Below are positions 52,606 to 61,499 of a DNA stretch of 64,000 nt, piece after piece. Each line of letters starts with the position of its first letter. The stretch's first letter is position 1. Origin of the DNA: Arachnia propionica (GTDB lineage: Bacteria > Actinomycetota > Actinomycetes > Propionibacteriales > Propionibacteriaceae). Both the position numbers and the translations under genes were made by a program. The notes under the pieces were generated by a model that saw only the letters and a program-made list of their open reading frames with translations, was not told where the DNA came from and did not search any database. The stretch covers positions 1-64,000 of the forward strand of contig NZ_RQZG01000012.1 in assembly GCF_003859805.1 (NCBI RefSeq). Reading direction: 5' to 3'.

Positions 52606-53450
52606 TCACCATCGCCATGTCTCCGCGGAGAGGCAGTGGCCGTTGAGGGCGATGTTCGTGGAGTTCTCGAGGGGTGGCGGCTGGTTCGCGGAGCAGCCCC
52701 CATGGACGGCGGCACTCCACGGGACGGGGCGTTCCTGCGCCGCCCAGAGGGCCTTCGTGGTCCTCTCCTCGGGTGCCCGCAGCGCGATCCTCCCGTCAGT
52801 GTCGTGCTCCTTCAGGACCAGGTGGGGGTCCTCAGGTGCTCCCACGCGATGCAGCGAGTTCCCCCGTGATGTCCTCGGGAACCGTCGCAGGATCGATCAC
52901 CTCGCCGGTGAGGACGTGACGCCCGTGACACCCCGCCCCCATCAACAGGCCGGAACCGTCGGCAGTGAGGCTGAGGGTGGGGCTGACGGCCTGGAACCCC
53001 CCGATGCTCCGACCGACCTCGACGTGTGCCACGACAGTGACATCGCTGAGCCGTACCGTGACGAGGTGGGCAAGGCCCCGGACCTGCTCCGGCTTCGTGC
53101 CGGTGGGCATCCCTGCCACCACGAGGAGGAAGGCGTGGGTGTCGTCGAGCAGGGCGCCGGTGGGTGCCAGCGCCTCGCCCATGAAGGGGTGGTGCTTCTC
53201 CGGGCCCCAGCGGCCCTGTGCACCTGGTCGAGTTGTGTGAACAGGTCGGGGAGATCAGTTCTCCCCATCCGGGAACCGCCAGCCGGATCCTTGATCAGGA
53301 GCCATGTCGTCGGTTCATCGAGGTCGACCAGCGCGGGGCCACGACGTCCTGTATCCGGCTGCTGCCCAGCGGCATCCAGCCGATGCCGCCACACGGACGG
53401 TCCCGTCGAGGGGCGTTGCTGGTGGGGTCGGCGCGGACCTCCGGTCACAG
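52606..53450 (-). pseudogene. Decayed third paralogue of the Tat lipoprotein family
   Basis: Reading 53450 towards 52606 on the minus strand, two frames together cover the family core. One gives GPALVDLDEPTTWLLIKDPA (compare GPSTWILQL in paralogue 1). After a frameshift near 53180 the other gives GALLDDTHAFLLVVAGM and AVSPTLSLTADGSGLLMGAG (compare AVLDEQHAYLVVGVQE and TLSLDETGRELVLVG). No intact signal peptide or continuous frame remains. Together with the intact genes this shows a three-member tandem family with one member lost. The 220 bases between this and paralogue 2 show no remnant I can place. Confidence 0.7.
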
Positions 53451-53531
53451 TGGGGGTCGTCCCGCAACCGCATCATGTCGAACGCGTACCCGGCCGGGAT
53501 CGGCGACGTGTGCCCAGGATGTGCTGCCGAC

Positions 53532-53567
53532 GGCCCCGATCCGGGGTGAGACGACCGGATCGGGGCC
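53532..53567. terminator. Terminator hairpin after the isomerase gene
   Basis: GGCCCCGATCCGG pairs perfectly with its complement around a 10-base loop, 15 bases beyond the isomerase stop on the minus strand. Confidence 0.65.
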
Positions 53568-53582
53568 AGCAGGGGCGAAGGA

Positions 53583-54581
53583 TCAGAGGTTGGCGGCAGC
53601 GGCGAGCAGCGTCCTCGCGCTGACAGCGAGCCCCTCCTCCTGGCCGAGGGAGGAGTCCTCGTGCTCGATGTTGACGTTGAGGTCCGGGTTGACCCGCTGC
53701 AGGGCCTGCAGGAAACGGGTCCAGTAGTCCACGTCGTGGCCGTTGCCGACGGCGACGAACCGCCACGCCGGGTCCTCGGGCCAGGCGTTGCACCAGAACC
53801 CGATGCCGGTGGGGACCTTGCCCGGATCGTCGGCGGGGACCCGGGTGAAGGAGGTGTCCAGCACACCCCGGTAGCTGGCCCCGGGGAAGATCTTCGTGTC
53901 CTTCGCGTGGACGTGCCCGATGTGGGCTCCCAGCCGCTCGATCACGTCGATGGGTTCCATCTGCTGCCAGAACAGGTGGGAGGGGTCCAGGTTGACGTGG
54001 ATGTTCGTCGTCCCCGCCTCCGCGATGAAACGCTCGAAGGTCGGGGTGTTGAACACCACGTTGTGCGGGTGCAGTTCCCAGCACACCTTCACCCCGCGCT
54101 CGGCGGCGAACCGGTCCACCTGCTGCCAGAACGGGACGAGCACCGACCACTGGTGGTCGAGGATGTCCAGGTCCACCCCGTTCCACGGGTTGACCACCCA
54201 CGACGGGTACTTCGCATCCGGGTCGGACCCGGGACAGCCGGACATCGTCACGATCTCCGCCACCCCCAGCTTCGATGCCAGGTCGATGGCCTTGTACACG
54301 TCCTCGGCATGCTTCGGCCCGACCCCGGGAAGCGGGGAGAGCGGGTTCCCGGAGGCGTTCAACCCGGACAGGGTCATGCCCCGGGAGGCGAACTTCTCCA
54401 GGTACTCCTGCCGGGCCGTCTCGTTGCCGAGCAGCAGATCGACGTGGGCGTGCGGGCTGGGGATGAAACCGCCGACGTTGACCTCGGCCCCGCTCAATCC
54501 GTTGGCGGAGAGGATGTCGAGGACCTCGTCGAGGTTCCGGTCCTGCAGGCAGGCGGTGTAGGCACCGTAGGTGAAGGCCAT
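53583..54581 (-). CDS. Sugar phosphate isomerase/epimerase (xylose isomerase-like TIM barrel)
   Basis: Protein of 332 residues. TIM-barrel pattern of the COG1082 group: LDEVLDILSANGLSGAEVNV at the start, GVKVCWELHPHNVVFNTPTF with a metal-ligand Glu/His, NIHVNLDPSHLFWQQMEPID, HIGHVHAKDTKIFPGASYRG, and a terminal NVNIEHEDSSLGQEEG. It is expected to be a divalent-metal sugar or inositol-intermediate isomerase. It ends one unit with the Gfo/Idh dehydrogenase gene (13 bases apart), and the pair is divergent from mmsA. This is typical of inositol or rare-sugar catabolism, with the exact substrate unknown. Confidence 0.9.
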   Translation of the reverse strand: MAFTYGAYTACLQDRNLDEVLDILSANGLSGAEVNVGGFIPSPHAHVDLLLGNETARQEYLEKFASRGMTLSGLNASGNPLSPLPGVGPKHAEDVYKAIDLASKLGVAEIVTMSGCPGSDPDAKYPSWVVNPWNGVDLDILDHQWSVLVPFWQQVDRFAAERGVKVCWELHPHNVVFNTPTFERFIAEAGTTNIHVNLDPSHLFWQQMEPIDVIERLGAHIGHVHAKDTKIFPGASYRGVLDTSFTRVPADDPGKVPTGIGFWCNAWPEDPAWRFVAVGNGHDVDYWTRFLQALQRVNPDLNVNIEHEDSSLGQEEGLAVSARTLLAAAANL

Positions 54582-54594
54582 GGGATGCTCCTGA

Positions 54595-55782
54595 TCAGTC
54601 GATGGTGATGGTGAGGCCGTCAGCGGCGGCACTGCGGGCGATGGCGTCGGCGATCCGCAGCTCACGGTGGCCGTCGGCGAACGACGCGCAGGGCGGCAGC
54701 GCGCCGTCGGTGACCCCCGCCACCTGCTGCAGGAAGGCGTGGGCCTGATAGGTGAACTGTTCGATCTGGGTGAAGCCGACCCCCTGGAAGGCCATCGACG
54801 ACCCGTTGGCGAAGTACGGGAACGACGGCCCGACCAGCACCTGGCGAGGCCCGCCGAGACCTACCGGGGAGGAGGAGTCGGTGAGGGTGATCTCCCCGGC
54901 CCGGGCCATGTCGAAGTCGGCGCGGCCCTCGGTGCCGATCACCTCGAAACGCAACGAGTTGGGGGTGCCGTGGGCGATGCGGGAGACGGAGAACGTCCCC
55001 ACCACCCCTGACGCGAAGCGTGCGGTGAACGTGGCCACGTCGTCGTTGGTGACGGGCACCAGTTCACCCCCGGAGGCAGCGGTGACCCCGCGACCACCCA
55101 TCACCACCCCTGACGGGGTCGGGCGTTCGGTGATGACGGTGGACAGGATCGCGCCACTGACGGAGACGATCGGGCCGCAGACCAGCTCGGCCGCGTCGAT
55201 GAGGTGGGAGCCGACGTCCCCGAGGGCGCCGGAGCCCATCGGGCCGGTGTAGCGCCACGCGATGGGGGTCAGGGGATCGACACCGTAGTCACAGAAGTAG
55301 GAGCCGTTGAAGTGGCTCACCGTCCCGAGGGTGCCGTCCTGCACCAGTTCCGCGATCCGCGCGATGCCCGGGTTGCGGCGGTAGCAGTACCCCAAACCGG
55401 TCACGACGTCGTGGCCGGCCTCCAGCTCCGCCATCGCGGCGGCGTCGTCGAGGGTGTCGGCGAGGGGTTTCTCGCACAGCACGTGCTTACCGGCCCTGAC
55501 CAGGGCCTCGGCCATCTCACGGTGCAGCGAGTTCGCCACCACGATGGAGACGATGTCGATGTCGTCATCGGCGACGATGTCGCGCCAGTCCGCGGTCGCG
55601 TGCTCGTAGCCGTAGGCCTTCGCCGCCGATTCGGCGAACGGCAGGTGCTGGTCGGCGATGGTGGCCAGTCTCAGCCGGGGGAGGTCGGAGTCGTAGATGG
55701 TGTTGACCTGCCGCCACGCGTTGGCGTGGGTGCGGCCGGCCATGCCGGCGCCGATGACGGCGACCGAGAGCGTGGGGGACAT
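54595..55782 (-). CDS. Gfo/Idh/MocA-family oxidoreductase
   Basis: Protein of 395 residues. N-terminal Rossmann motif LSVAVIGAGMAGRTHANAWR, then DDDIDIVSIVVANSLHREMA and the EKP catalytic motif in AGKHVLCEKPLADTLDDAAA. The C-terminal domain has GSGALGDVGSHLIDAAELVC with the conserved D-x-G-x-H. These are NAD(P)-dependent sugar or polyol dehydrogenases. It is the first gene of the unit with the isomerase and divergent from mmsA, so both units probably serve one catabolic pathway and share the regulatory region between them. Confidence 0.93.
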   Translation of the reverse strand: MSPTLSVAVIGAGMAGRTHANAWRQVNTIYDSDLPRLRLATIADQHLPFAESAAKAYGYEHATADWRDIVADDDIDIVSIVVANSLHREMAEALVRAGKHVLCEKPLADTLDDAAAMAELEAGHDVVTGLGYCYRRNPGIARIAELVQDGTLGTVSHFNGSYFCDYGVDPLTPIAWRYTGPMGSGALGDVGSHLIDAAELVCGPIVSVSGAILSTVITERPTPSGVVMGGRGVTAASGGELVPVTNDDVATFTARFASGVVGTFSVSRIAHGTPNSLRFEVIGTEGRADFDMARAGEITLTDSSSPVGLGGPRQVLVGPSFPYFANGSSMAFQGVGFTQIEQFTYQAHAFLQQVAGVTDGALPPCASFADGHRELRIADAIARSAAADGLTITID

Positions 55783-55841
55783 GGGAACCTCTCTCGACGG
55801 TGAGCGCTGGGGCTGTGCCACCATCATCCACCCGGGATGGG

Positions 55842-55873
55842 CAAAGTTCAACTGGATGTTCGGACAAACTTTG
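55842..55873. promoter_or_regulatory. Candidate operator in the Gfo/Idh-mmsA intergenic region
   Basis: CAAAGTT and AACTTTG arms are set 18 bp apart in an AT-richer stretch. Its right half, GGACAAACTTTGAG (55862-55875), recurs as GGACAAAGCTTCAG at 55964-55977, just where the mmsA promoter should be. Probably bound by one regulator controlling both units. Confidence 0.5.
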
Positions 55874-56038
55874 AGATGCGCGCCACGCATCTCAGATGGT
55901 CACCTGCTCCTCCCCGTGGGGTGGGGGAGGGGATGCCATGTCAGCAATCCGGTGGTATTGTATGGACAAAGCTTCAGGTGTGAGGTGTGCCCCGACGCCG
56001 GGGTCACCCCAGGCTGAACCACCTTCGAGAGGAAACCC

Positions 56039-57535
56039 ATGCCCACCATCTCCCACTGGATCGACGGCGCTCCGTACGAGGGCCAGCCCGACCACACGAT
56101 CCCCGTCGAGAACCCCGCCACCGGCAAGGTGACCGCCGAACTGCTGTCGGCGAGCAGGGCTGATCTCGACCACGCCGTCGCCTCCTCCCGCGCCGCCCAG
56201 AAGAAGTGGGCCAAGTACTCGCTGGCCAAGCGCACCGCCATCATGTTCAAGATGCGTGAACTGGTGCTGGCCAACCAGGACGAACTGGCCCGCGCCATCG
56301 TCGACGAGCACGGCAAGGACTACTCGGACGCCATCGGAGAGATCCAGCGTGGCCGCGAGACCCTGGACTTCGCCTGCGGTATCGCCGCCGCGCTGAAGGG
56401 CGAGTACTCCTTCGACATCTCCAGCGGCGTGGACATCCACACCATCCGCCAGCCCGTCGGCGTGGTGGCTGGCATCTGCCCGTTCAACTTCCCCGTGATG
56501 GTGCCGATGTGGATGCACCCCATCGCCATCGCCACCGGCAACGCGTTCCTGCTCAAGCCCGCCTCGCCGACCCCCACCGCGTCGCTCATCATCGCGCGCC
56601 TCTACAAGGAGGCGGGGCTGCCCGACGGCGTGTTCAACGTGCTGGCCGGTGACCGCCAGCTGGTCTCCGACATCCTCACCCACTCCGGCATCGACGCGAT
56701 CTCCTTCGTCGGCTCCACCCCGGTGGCGCACATCGTGCAGGACACCGGTGTGTCCCACGGCAAGCGGGTCCACGCCCTGGGCGGGGCCAACAACCACGCC
56801 ATCGTGATGCCCGACGCGGACCTGGAGTTCGCCGCCCAGCACATCTCCGCCGCCGCCTTCGGTGCCGCCGGTGAGCGTTGCATGGCGCTGCCCGTGGTGG
56901 TCGCCGTCGGTGGGGTCGGTGACCGGCTGGCTGAGCTCGTCGCCGCGAACGGCGCGAAGATCAAGGTGGGCTACGGCATGGATGAGGGGGTCCAGATGGG
57001 CCCGGTCATCACCGCCAAGGACCGCGACCGCATCGTCGGGCTCATCGACGACGGTGAGGCGCGCGGTGCGAAGGTGGTGCTCGACGGTCGTGGATGCAAG
57101 GTCGAGGGCTACGAGGACGGCTTCTGGGTCGGCCCGACGGTGCTGACGAAGGTGCCGCTGGACGCCCCGGTCTACAAGGACGAGGTGTTCGGGCCGGTGC
57201 TGTGCATCGTCGAGGCGGAGAACTACGCCGAGGCCATCGAGATCGTCAACGCCTCCGAGTTCGGCAACGGTGCGGCCATCTTCACCAACGACGGTGGCTA
57301 CGCGCGTCGGTTCCAGCTGGACGTGGAGGCCGGCATGGTGGGTGTCAACGTGCCGATCCCGACGCCGGTGGCGTACTACTCCTTCGGTGGGTGGAAGGAG
57401 TCGCTGCTGGGTGACACCCACATCCACGGCCCGGAGGGTGTCCACTTCTACACGCGGGCCAAGGCCATCACCAGCCGGTGGCCCTCGGAGTCCGGCGCCT
57501 ACGCCGCGACGATGAGCTTCCAGCGCGAGGAGTGA
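56039..57535 (+). CDS. mmsA: CoA-acylating methylmalonate-semialdehyde dehydrogenase
   Basis: Protein of 498 residues, the usual length. It has the aldehyde dehydrogenase fold: GVVAGICPFNFPVMVPMWMH, NAFLLKPASPTPTASLIIAR, ISFVGSTPVAHIV, then HALGGANNHAIVMPDADLEF, the catalytic Cys in GAAGERCMALPVVVAVGGVG, and the end GWKESLLGDTHIHGPEGVHF. The GERCMA context and the missing general-base Glu are typical of the CoA-acylating branch. It converts (methyl)malonate semialdehyde to propionyl- or acetyl-CoA, the last step of inositol or valine catabolism. Divergent from the sugar isomerase/dehydrogenase pair. Confidence 0.95.
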   Translation: MPTISHWIDGAPYEGQPDHTIPVENPATGKVTAELLSASRADLDHAVASSRAAQKKWAKYSLAKRTAIMFKMRELVLANQDELARAIVDEHGKDYSDAIGEIQRGRETLDFACGIAAALKGEYSFDISSGVDIHTIRQPVGVVAGICPFNFPVMVPMWMHPIAIATGNAFLLKPASPTPTASLIIARLYKEAGLPDGVFNVLAGDRQLVSDILTHSGIDAISFVGSTPVAHIVQDTGVSHGKRVHALGGANNHAIVMPDADLEFAAQHISAAAFGAAGERCMALPVVVAVGGVGDRLAELVAANGAKIKVGYGMDEGVQMGPVITAKDRDRIVGLIDDGEARGAKVVLDGRGCKVEGYEDGFWVGPTVLTKVPLDAPVYKDEVFGPVLCIVEAENYAEAIEIVNASEFGNGAAIFTNDGGYARRFQLDVEAGMVGVNVPIPTPVAYYSFGGWKESLLGDTHIHGPEGVHFYTRAKAITSRWPSESGAYAATMSFQREE

Positions 57536-57545
57536 GCCAGAGCTG

Positions 57546-57583
57546 AGAGCGCCGGGGAGGTCGAGAGGCCTCCCCGGCGCTCT
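57546..57583. terminator. Terminator of mmsA
   Basis: Perfect 15-bp stem AGAGCGCCGGGGAGG with an 8-base loop, directly after the stop codon. Confidence 0.8.
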
Positions 57584-57593
57584 GTCGTCCTCC

Positions 57594-57729
57594 CAGCTGG
57601 TCGAGCCGCGAAGCTGAGCGATCGTGTCGAGGCCTCCGGGACCCGGTGCCGGAACTCAGGTGGAGCGGAGACCTCGCCGGGTCTCGGCACGGTTTCCTTC
57701 GCAGGTTCGCGGCCCGGCTCGACCAGCGG
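57594..57729. repeat. CGCTGGTCGAG dispersed repeat, inverted pair (copies C1 and C2)
   Basis: The left copy starts AGCTGGTCGAGCCGCGAAGC (57594-57638). The right copy is the same family on the other strand (57668-57729), reading CGCTGGTCGAGCCGGGCC from 57729 leftwards. Together they bracket about 30 bp and resemble a small inverted-repeat element. Apart from this, the terminator and the operators, the gap 57536-57988 shows nothing. Confidence 0.6.
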
Positions 57730-57837
57730 CGGGAAGGTGCCGTGGCTGGTCGTGGGTCGGCTTCGTGGGGGCGATGGTGGGTGCGGCAGGTGGGGTGCCG
57801 GGTGGGCGACCGATGGGTCGGGCAAAGGTCTCGAATC

Positions 57838-57850
57838 GGTAACGTTTTCC
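57838..57850. promoter_or_regulatory. Candidate LacI-type operator 1
   Basis: GGTAACGTTTTCC is symmetric about the central CG, the classic AACGTT-core look of LacI-family sites. Confidence 0.5.
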
Positions 57851-57924
57851 GCCCGGAGAGGGGCCACTGAACTTGGCTCTGGCTACTGCAGATGCCGTCG
57901 ATGAGAGGTTCTTGAGCGGGTTTG

Positions 57925-57938
57925 TGAGAGCGCTTCCA
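57925..57938. promoter_or_regulatory. Candidate LacI-type operator 2
   Basis: TGAGAGCGCTTCCA fits TGnnAnCGnTnnCA exactly, the consensus of CebR-like cellobiose repressors, and lies 50 bp before the first gene of the sugar operon. Confidence 0.65.
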
Positions 57939-57988
57939 TCCTGGCGAGAAGTGCGGTACTGTCTCCTCAACACACACGAGGAGGTGGC

Positions 57989-59026
57989 ATGACCAGAGTT
58001 CCCGCCCCGGGCGTCGATCACGGCATCCCGGCCAGCAAGCGGTGGCGCTACGGCGAGACCCCGTGGCGCGACGTCCCACCGTGCCCGCCTGCCGCCCGCG
58101 TCATCGTCGACAACGACTTCGCCGGTGACCCGGACGACCTGTACCAGCTCGTCCACCACCTGCTCTCGCCGAGTGTGGAGGTCGTCGGCGTCGTCGCCTC
58201 CCACCTGCGCGACGGCGACCCCATGACCGATTCATCCCACACCGCCACCGACGCCGAACTCATCGCGCTGGACCTGCTGGCCCGCATGGGGTGCGAATCC
58301 ACCGAGCTCATCTGGCGTGGCGCCGAGCAGGCCCTGGCGGACTGCGAGACCCCGCAGGACTCGCCCGCCGCCCGCCGCATCATCGCCGAGGCCCTGAGGG
58401 ACGATCCTCGCCCGTTGTACTACGCGGCCGGTGGTGGGCTCACCGATCTGGCCTCGGCCATCCTCATCGAACCCGAGGTGGCCGAACGCCTCACCCTGGT
58501 GTGGGTCGGAGGTTCCGAGTACGCCGGGCTCGGCGACCCGCCGCCCGGTGCGATGCCGATCGAGTACAACCTCATGATCGACGTCAACTCCGGCCGTGTC
58601 TGCTTCGACGCGCAGGACCTGACCATCTGGCAGGTGCCGCGCGACACCTACCGGCAGGCCATCATCTCCGAGTCGGTGCTGCGGATCCGGCTCGGCCAGA
58701 GCGGACCGTTGGGCGCGTACATGTACCGCGAGATCAAACAACTGCTCGACGACTGCGCCGCCGCCGGGCAACCCGTCACGGGTGGCTACGACATCGGCGA
58801 CAACGCCCTCGTGCTGCTCACCGCGCTCCAGACGGTCTACGAGGCCGACACCTCGTCGTCGCGATGGATCGTCAAACCAACACCTCGGATCATGGAGTCC
58901 GGGGACTACCGACCGATGCACGGCACCCGGCCCATGCGGGTCTACACCAGCATCGACATGCGCCTGATCGTTGAGGACCTGTGCCTCAAGATCGAGGAAT
59001 TCGCCAAGTGGCAGGCCGACGTCTGA
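57989..59026 (+). CDS. Nucleoside hydrolase-like protein
   Basis: Protein of 345 residues behind GAGGAGG. It has the metal-binding Asp cluster of inosine-uridine nucleoside hydrolases, VIVDNDFAGDPDDLYQLVHH at about 38-57, the pattern D-x-D-x-x-x-D-x-D-D. LYYAAGGGLTDLASAILIEP and IEYNLMIDVNSG (the N-x-x-x-D second shell) follow, and YDIGDNALVLLTALQTVYEA near the end supplies the last ligand. Such enzymes cleave N-glycosidic bonds of nucleosides. Here the position at the head of a beta-glucoside-type operon under LacI-like operators suggests a substrate other than plain nucleosides, perhaps a glycoside taken up by the importer. Confidence 0.85.
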   Translation: MTRVPAPGVDHGIPASKRWRYGETPWRDVPPCPPAARVIVDNDFAGDPDDLYQLVHHLLSPSVEVVGVVASHLRDGDPMTDSSHTATDAELIALDLLARMGCESTELIWRGAEQALADCETPQDSPAARRIIAEALRDDPRPLYYAAGGGLTDLASAILIEPEVAERLTLVWVGGSEYAGLGDPPPGAMPIEYNLMIDVNSGRVCFDAQDLTIWQVPRDTYRQAIISESVLRIRLGQSGPLGAYMYREIKQLLDDCAAAGQPVTGGYDIGDNALVLLTALQTVYEADTSSSRWIVKPTPRIMESGDYRPMHGTRPMRVYTSIDMRLIVEDLCLKIEEFAKWQADV

Positions 59027-59145
59027 AACCCCGGACGACAGCACTGTCGAGGAAGTGAATCCACCACGGTTCCCCGGTGACACCATCGGGAAATCACCAG
59101 ACAAGAAAACCAGCGGAAACAATCCACTGAACAAGGGAGTTCCCA

Positions 59146-60417
59146 ATGACAATCAGGAAGAAGGCACTCGCGCTGGCCGCGACCACCGGCGTGCTGCTCG
59201 CGATGACCGCATGCGGTGGCTCACAGAGCGGAGACGGCGACGGCGGACAGGTCACCCTCACCATCTCACTGTTCAACGACTTCGGGTACGAGGAGCTGTA
59301 CAAGGAGTACATGAAGCAGAACCCGAACATCAAGATCGAGGAGCAGCGCACCGCCCAGGCGACCAACGCCCGCGACGACCTGAACACCAAGATCGCCGCC
59401 GGGTCCGGGCTGGCCGATGTCGTTGCCGTCGAGGGTGACTGGATGCCAGAGCTGGTCCAGTACGATGACCAGTGGGTCGACCTCAGCGGCGACGACGTGA
59501 AGGACCGCTGGTTCGACTGGAAGGCCCAGAAGGCCACCTCCCCGGACGGCAAGCTGCTCGGCTACGGCACCGACTCCGCCCCCAACGCCATCTGCTACCG
59601 CGCCGATGTCTTCGCCGAGGCCGGGCTGCCGAGCGACCGCGAGGAGGTCGCGAAGCTGCTGGAGGGCGACTGGGAGAACTACTTCAAGGTCGGGGCCGAC
59701 TTCAAGGCCAAGAAGCCCGATGTCGCGTGGTTCGACTCCAGCTCGGTGGTCTTCCAGGGCATGATCTCGCAGATGCCGAACGCCTTCGAGAACAGCGACG
59801 ACACCCCCATCCCGCTGGACCAGAACGCCGACATGAAGAAGGTCTACGACCTCATCAGCGCCAACATGGACCAGTCGGCCCACCTCGTCGCCTGGACCGA
59901 TGACTGGACCGCTGCCTTCCAGGGTGAGCCGAAGTTCGCCACCACGATGTGCCCGAGCTGGATGGCCGGTGTCATCAAGGACCAGGCCGCAGGCGTCACG
60001 GGCTGGGACATCGCCCCGGTCTTCCCCGGTGGCCCCAGCAACTCCGGTGGCTCCTACCTGATGGTCCCCACCCAGTCGAAGCACCAGGAGGAGGCCAAGA
60101 AACTGGCCGACTGGCTGACCGCGCCCGAGCAGCAGCTCAAGGCCTACAAGGTGAAGGACACCTTCCCGAGCCAGAAGAAGGCCGTCGAGTCCCCCGAGAT
60201 CGCTGACTCCAAGAGCGAGTTCTTCAACGACGCGCCGGTCGGCAAGATCTACGGTGACATGGCCTCCAAGATCACCGTCCAGCCCTTCACCGGCAAGCGG
60301 TACGCCCAGATCCGTGGCATCGTCGGTGACGCCCTGGGACGCGTCGACACCGGTGCTGCCAGTGCTGAGGACTCCTGGCAGCAGGCCTTGGAGCAGTACA
60401 AGAACGAAGTCAAGTGA
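59146..60417 (+). CDS. ABC sugar importer, solute-binding lipoprotein
   Basis: Protein of 423 residues with a lipoprotein signal peptide ending LLAMTAC. It has the family-1 binding-protein fold: VTLTISLFNDFGYEELYKEY, then ARDDLNTKIAAGSGLADVVA and PSWMAGVIKDQAAGVTGWDI, with NSGGSYLMVPTQSKHQEEAK near the end. This looks like the CebE/cellobiose or oligosaccharide cluster. It delivers sugar to the permeases encoded next. An AAGGGA ribosome site precedes the ATG. The hairpin after the stop probably keeps this gene expressed more than the permeases. Confidence 0.93.
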   Translation: MTIRKKALALAATTGVLLAMTACGGSQSGDGDGGQVTLTISLFNDFGYEELYKEYMKQNPNIKIEEQRTAQATNARDDLNTKIAAGSGLADVVAVEGDWMPELVQYDDQWVDLSGDDVKDRWFDWKAQKATSPDGKLLGYGTDSAPNAICYRADVFAEAGLPSDREEVAKLLEGDWENYFKVGADFKAKKPDVAWFDSSSVVFQGMISQMPNAFENSDDTPIPLDQNADMKKVYDLISANMDQSAHLVAWTDDWTAAFQGEPKFATTMCPSWMAGVIKDQAAGVTGWDIAPVFPGGPSNSGGSYLMVPTQSKHQEEAKKLADWLTAPEQQLKAYKVKDTFPSQKKAVESPEIADSKSEFFNDAPVGKIYGDMASKITVQPFTGKRYAQIRGIVGDALGRVDTGAASAEDSWQQALEQYKNEVK

Positions 60418-60435
60418 CCATCGTCCACCAACACG

Positions 60436-60467
60436 GCTGAGGGCACCCCGCCCGGGGTGCCCTCAGC
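60436..60467 (+). terminator. Intercistronic hairpin between binding protein and permease
   Basis: A perfect 14-bp stem GCTGAGGGCACCCC with loop GCCC. It is likely a partial terminator or mRNA stabiliser, common in binding-protein operons. Confidence 0.75.
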
Positions 60468-60479
60468 AAGGGGAATGAC

Positions 60480-61499
60480 ATGACAGTGACATCCAAGGAG
60501 CAGCCGGAGCTGGCAACGCAGTTCCCGGCCCCGAGACTGCGCATGACCGGCAGCGAGCGGTTCAACCGCCTCGACATGAAGGTCAGTCCCTATCTCTACG
60601 TGGCCCCGTTCTTCATCATCTTCGGGCTCACCGGGCTCTTCCCGATGCTCTACACCGCCTTCATCTCTGTCCATGAATGGCATCTCATCAAGGGAAATCA
60701 GGGTTTCGTCGGATTCGAGAACTTCTCCTCCGTGCTGGGGCAGCCCAACTTCTGGAAGTCACTCGGCAACACCTTCTCCATCTTCGTCCTGTCCTCGATT
60801 CCCCAGCTCATCGCGGCGGTGCTCATCGCCGCCGCACTGGATGCCAACCTGCGCGCCAAGACCTTCTGGCGGCTGGGGGTGCTCATGCCCTACGTCGTCA
60901 CCCCCGTCGCGGTCTCGCTCATCTTCGGCAAGCTGTTCGCCGACCAGAGCGGCCTGGTCAACGCCCTGCTGGCCGTCGTCAACCAGAATCCCGTCGGATG
61001 GCACGTCGACCCACTGGCGGCGCACTTCGCCATCGCCACGATGGTCAACTTCCGCTGGACCGGCTACAACACCCTCATCATCCTGGCCGCCATGCAGGCC
61101 ATCCCCCGCGACCTCTACGAGGCCGCCATCATCGACGGGGCCAGCCGGGTACGGCGATTCTTCTTCGTCACCATCCCGATGATCCGCCCCACTCTCATCT
61201 TCATGGTGCTCACCTCCACCATCGGTGGACTGCAGATCTTCGACGAGCCCAAGACCTTCGACTCCAGCGGTCGGGGAGGGCCTGATCAGCAGTGGATGAC
61301 GTTGACGATGTACCTCCACGACATGGGGTGGGGTGCGACACGTGACTTCGGCCGGGCCGCTGCCATCGCCTGGCTGCTGTTCCTCATCGTCATCGCCCTG
61401 GCCGCCGTCAACTACCTCATCGTCAGGCTGATCTCCTCGGAGGAACCGGGGGCGAACAAGCGCAGGAACACCCGTCGCACCAAGGAGGTCTCCGCATGA
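60480..61499 (+). CDS. ABC sugar importer permease 1
   Basis: Protein of 339 residues with six membrane segments after a long cytoplasmic N-terminus. The EAA loop that contacts the ATPase is YEAAIIDGASRVRRFFFVTI. It is MalF/CebF-like. GGGG-type ribosome site (AAGGGGAATGAC) before the ATG. Coupled to permease 2 by the overlap ATGAG. Confidence 0.92.
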   Translation: MTVTSKEQPELATQFPAPRLRMTGSERFNRLDMKVSPYLYVAPFFIIFGLTGLFPMLYTAFISVHEWHLIKGNQGFVGFENFSSVLGQPNFWKSLGNTFSIFVLSSIPQLIAAVLIAAALDANLRAKTFWRLGVLMPYVVTPVAVSLIFGKLFADQSGLVNALLAVVNQNPVGWHVDPLAAHFAIATMVNFRWTGYNTLIILAAMQAIPRDLYEAAIIDGASRVRRFFFVTIPMIRPTLIFMVLTSTIGGLQIFDEPKTFDSSGRGGPDQQWMTLTMYLHDMGWGATRDFGRAAAIAWLLFLIVIALAAVNYLIVRLISSEEPGANKRRNTRRTKEVSA

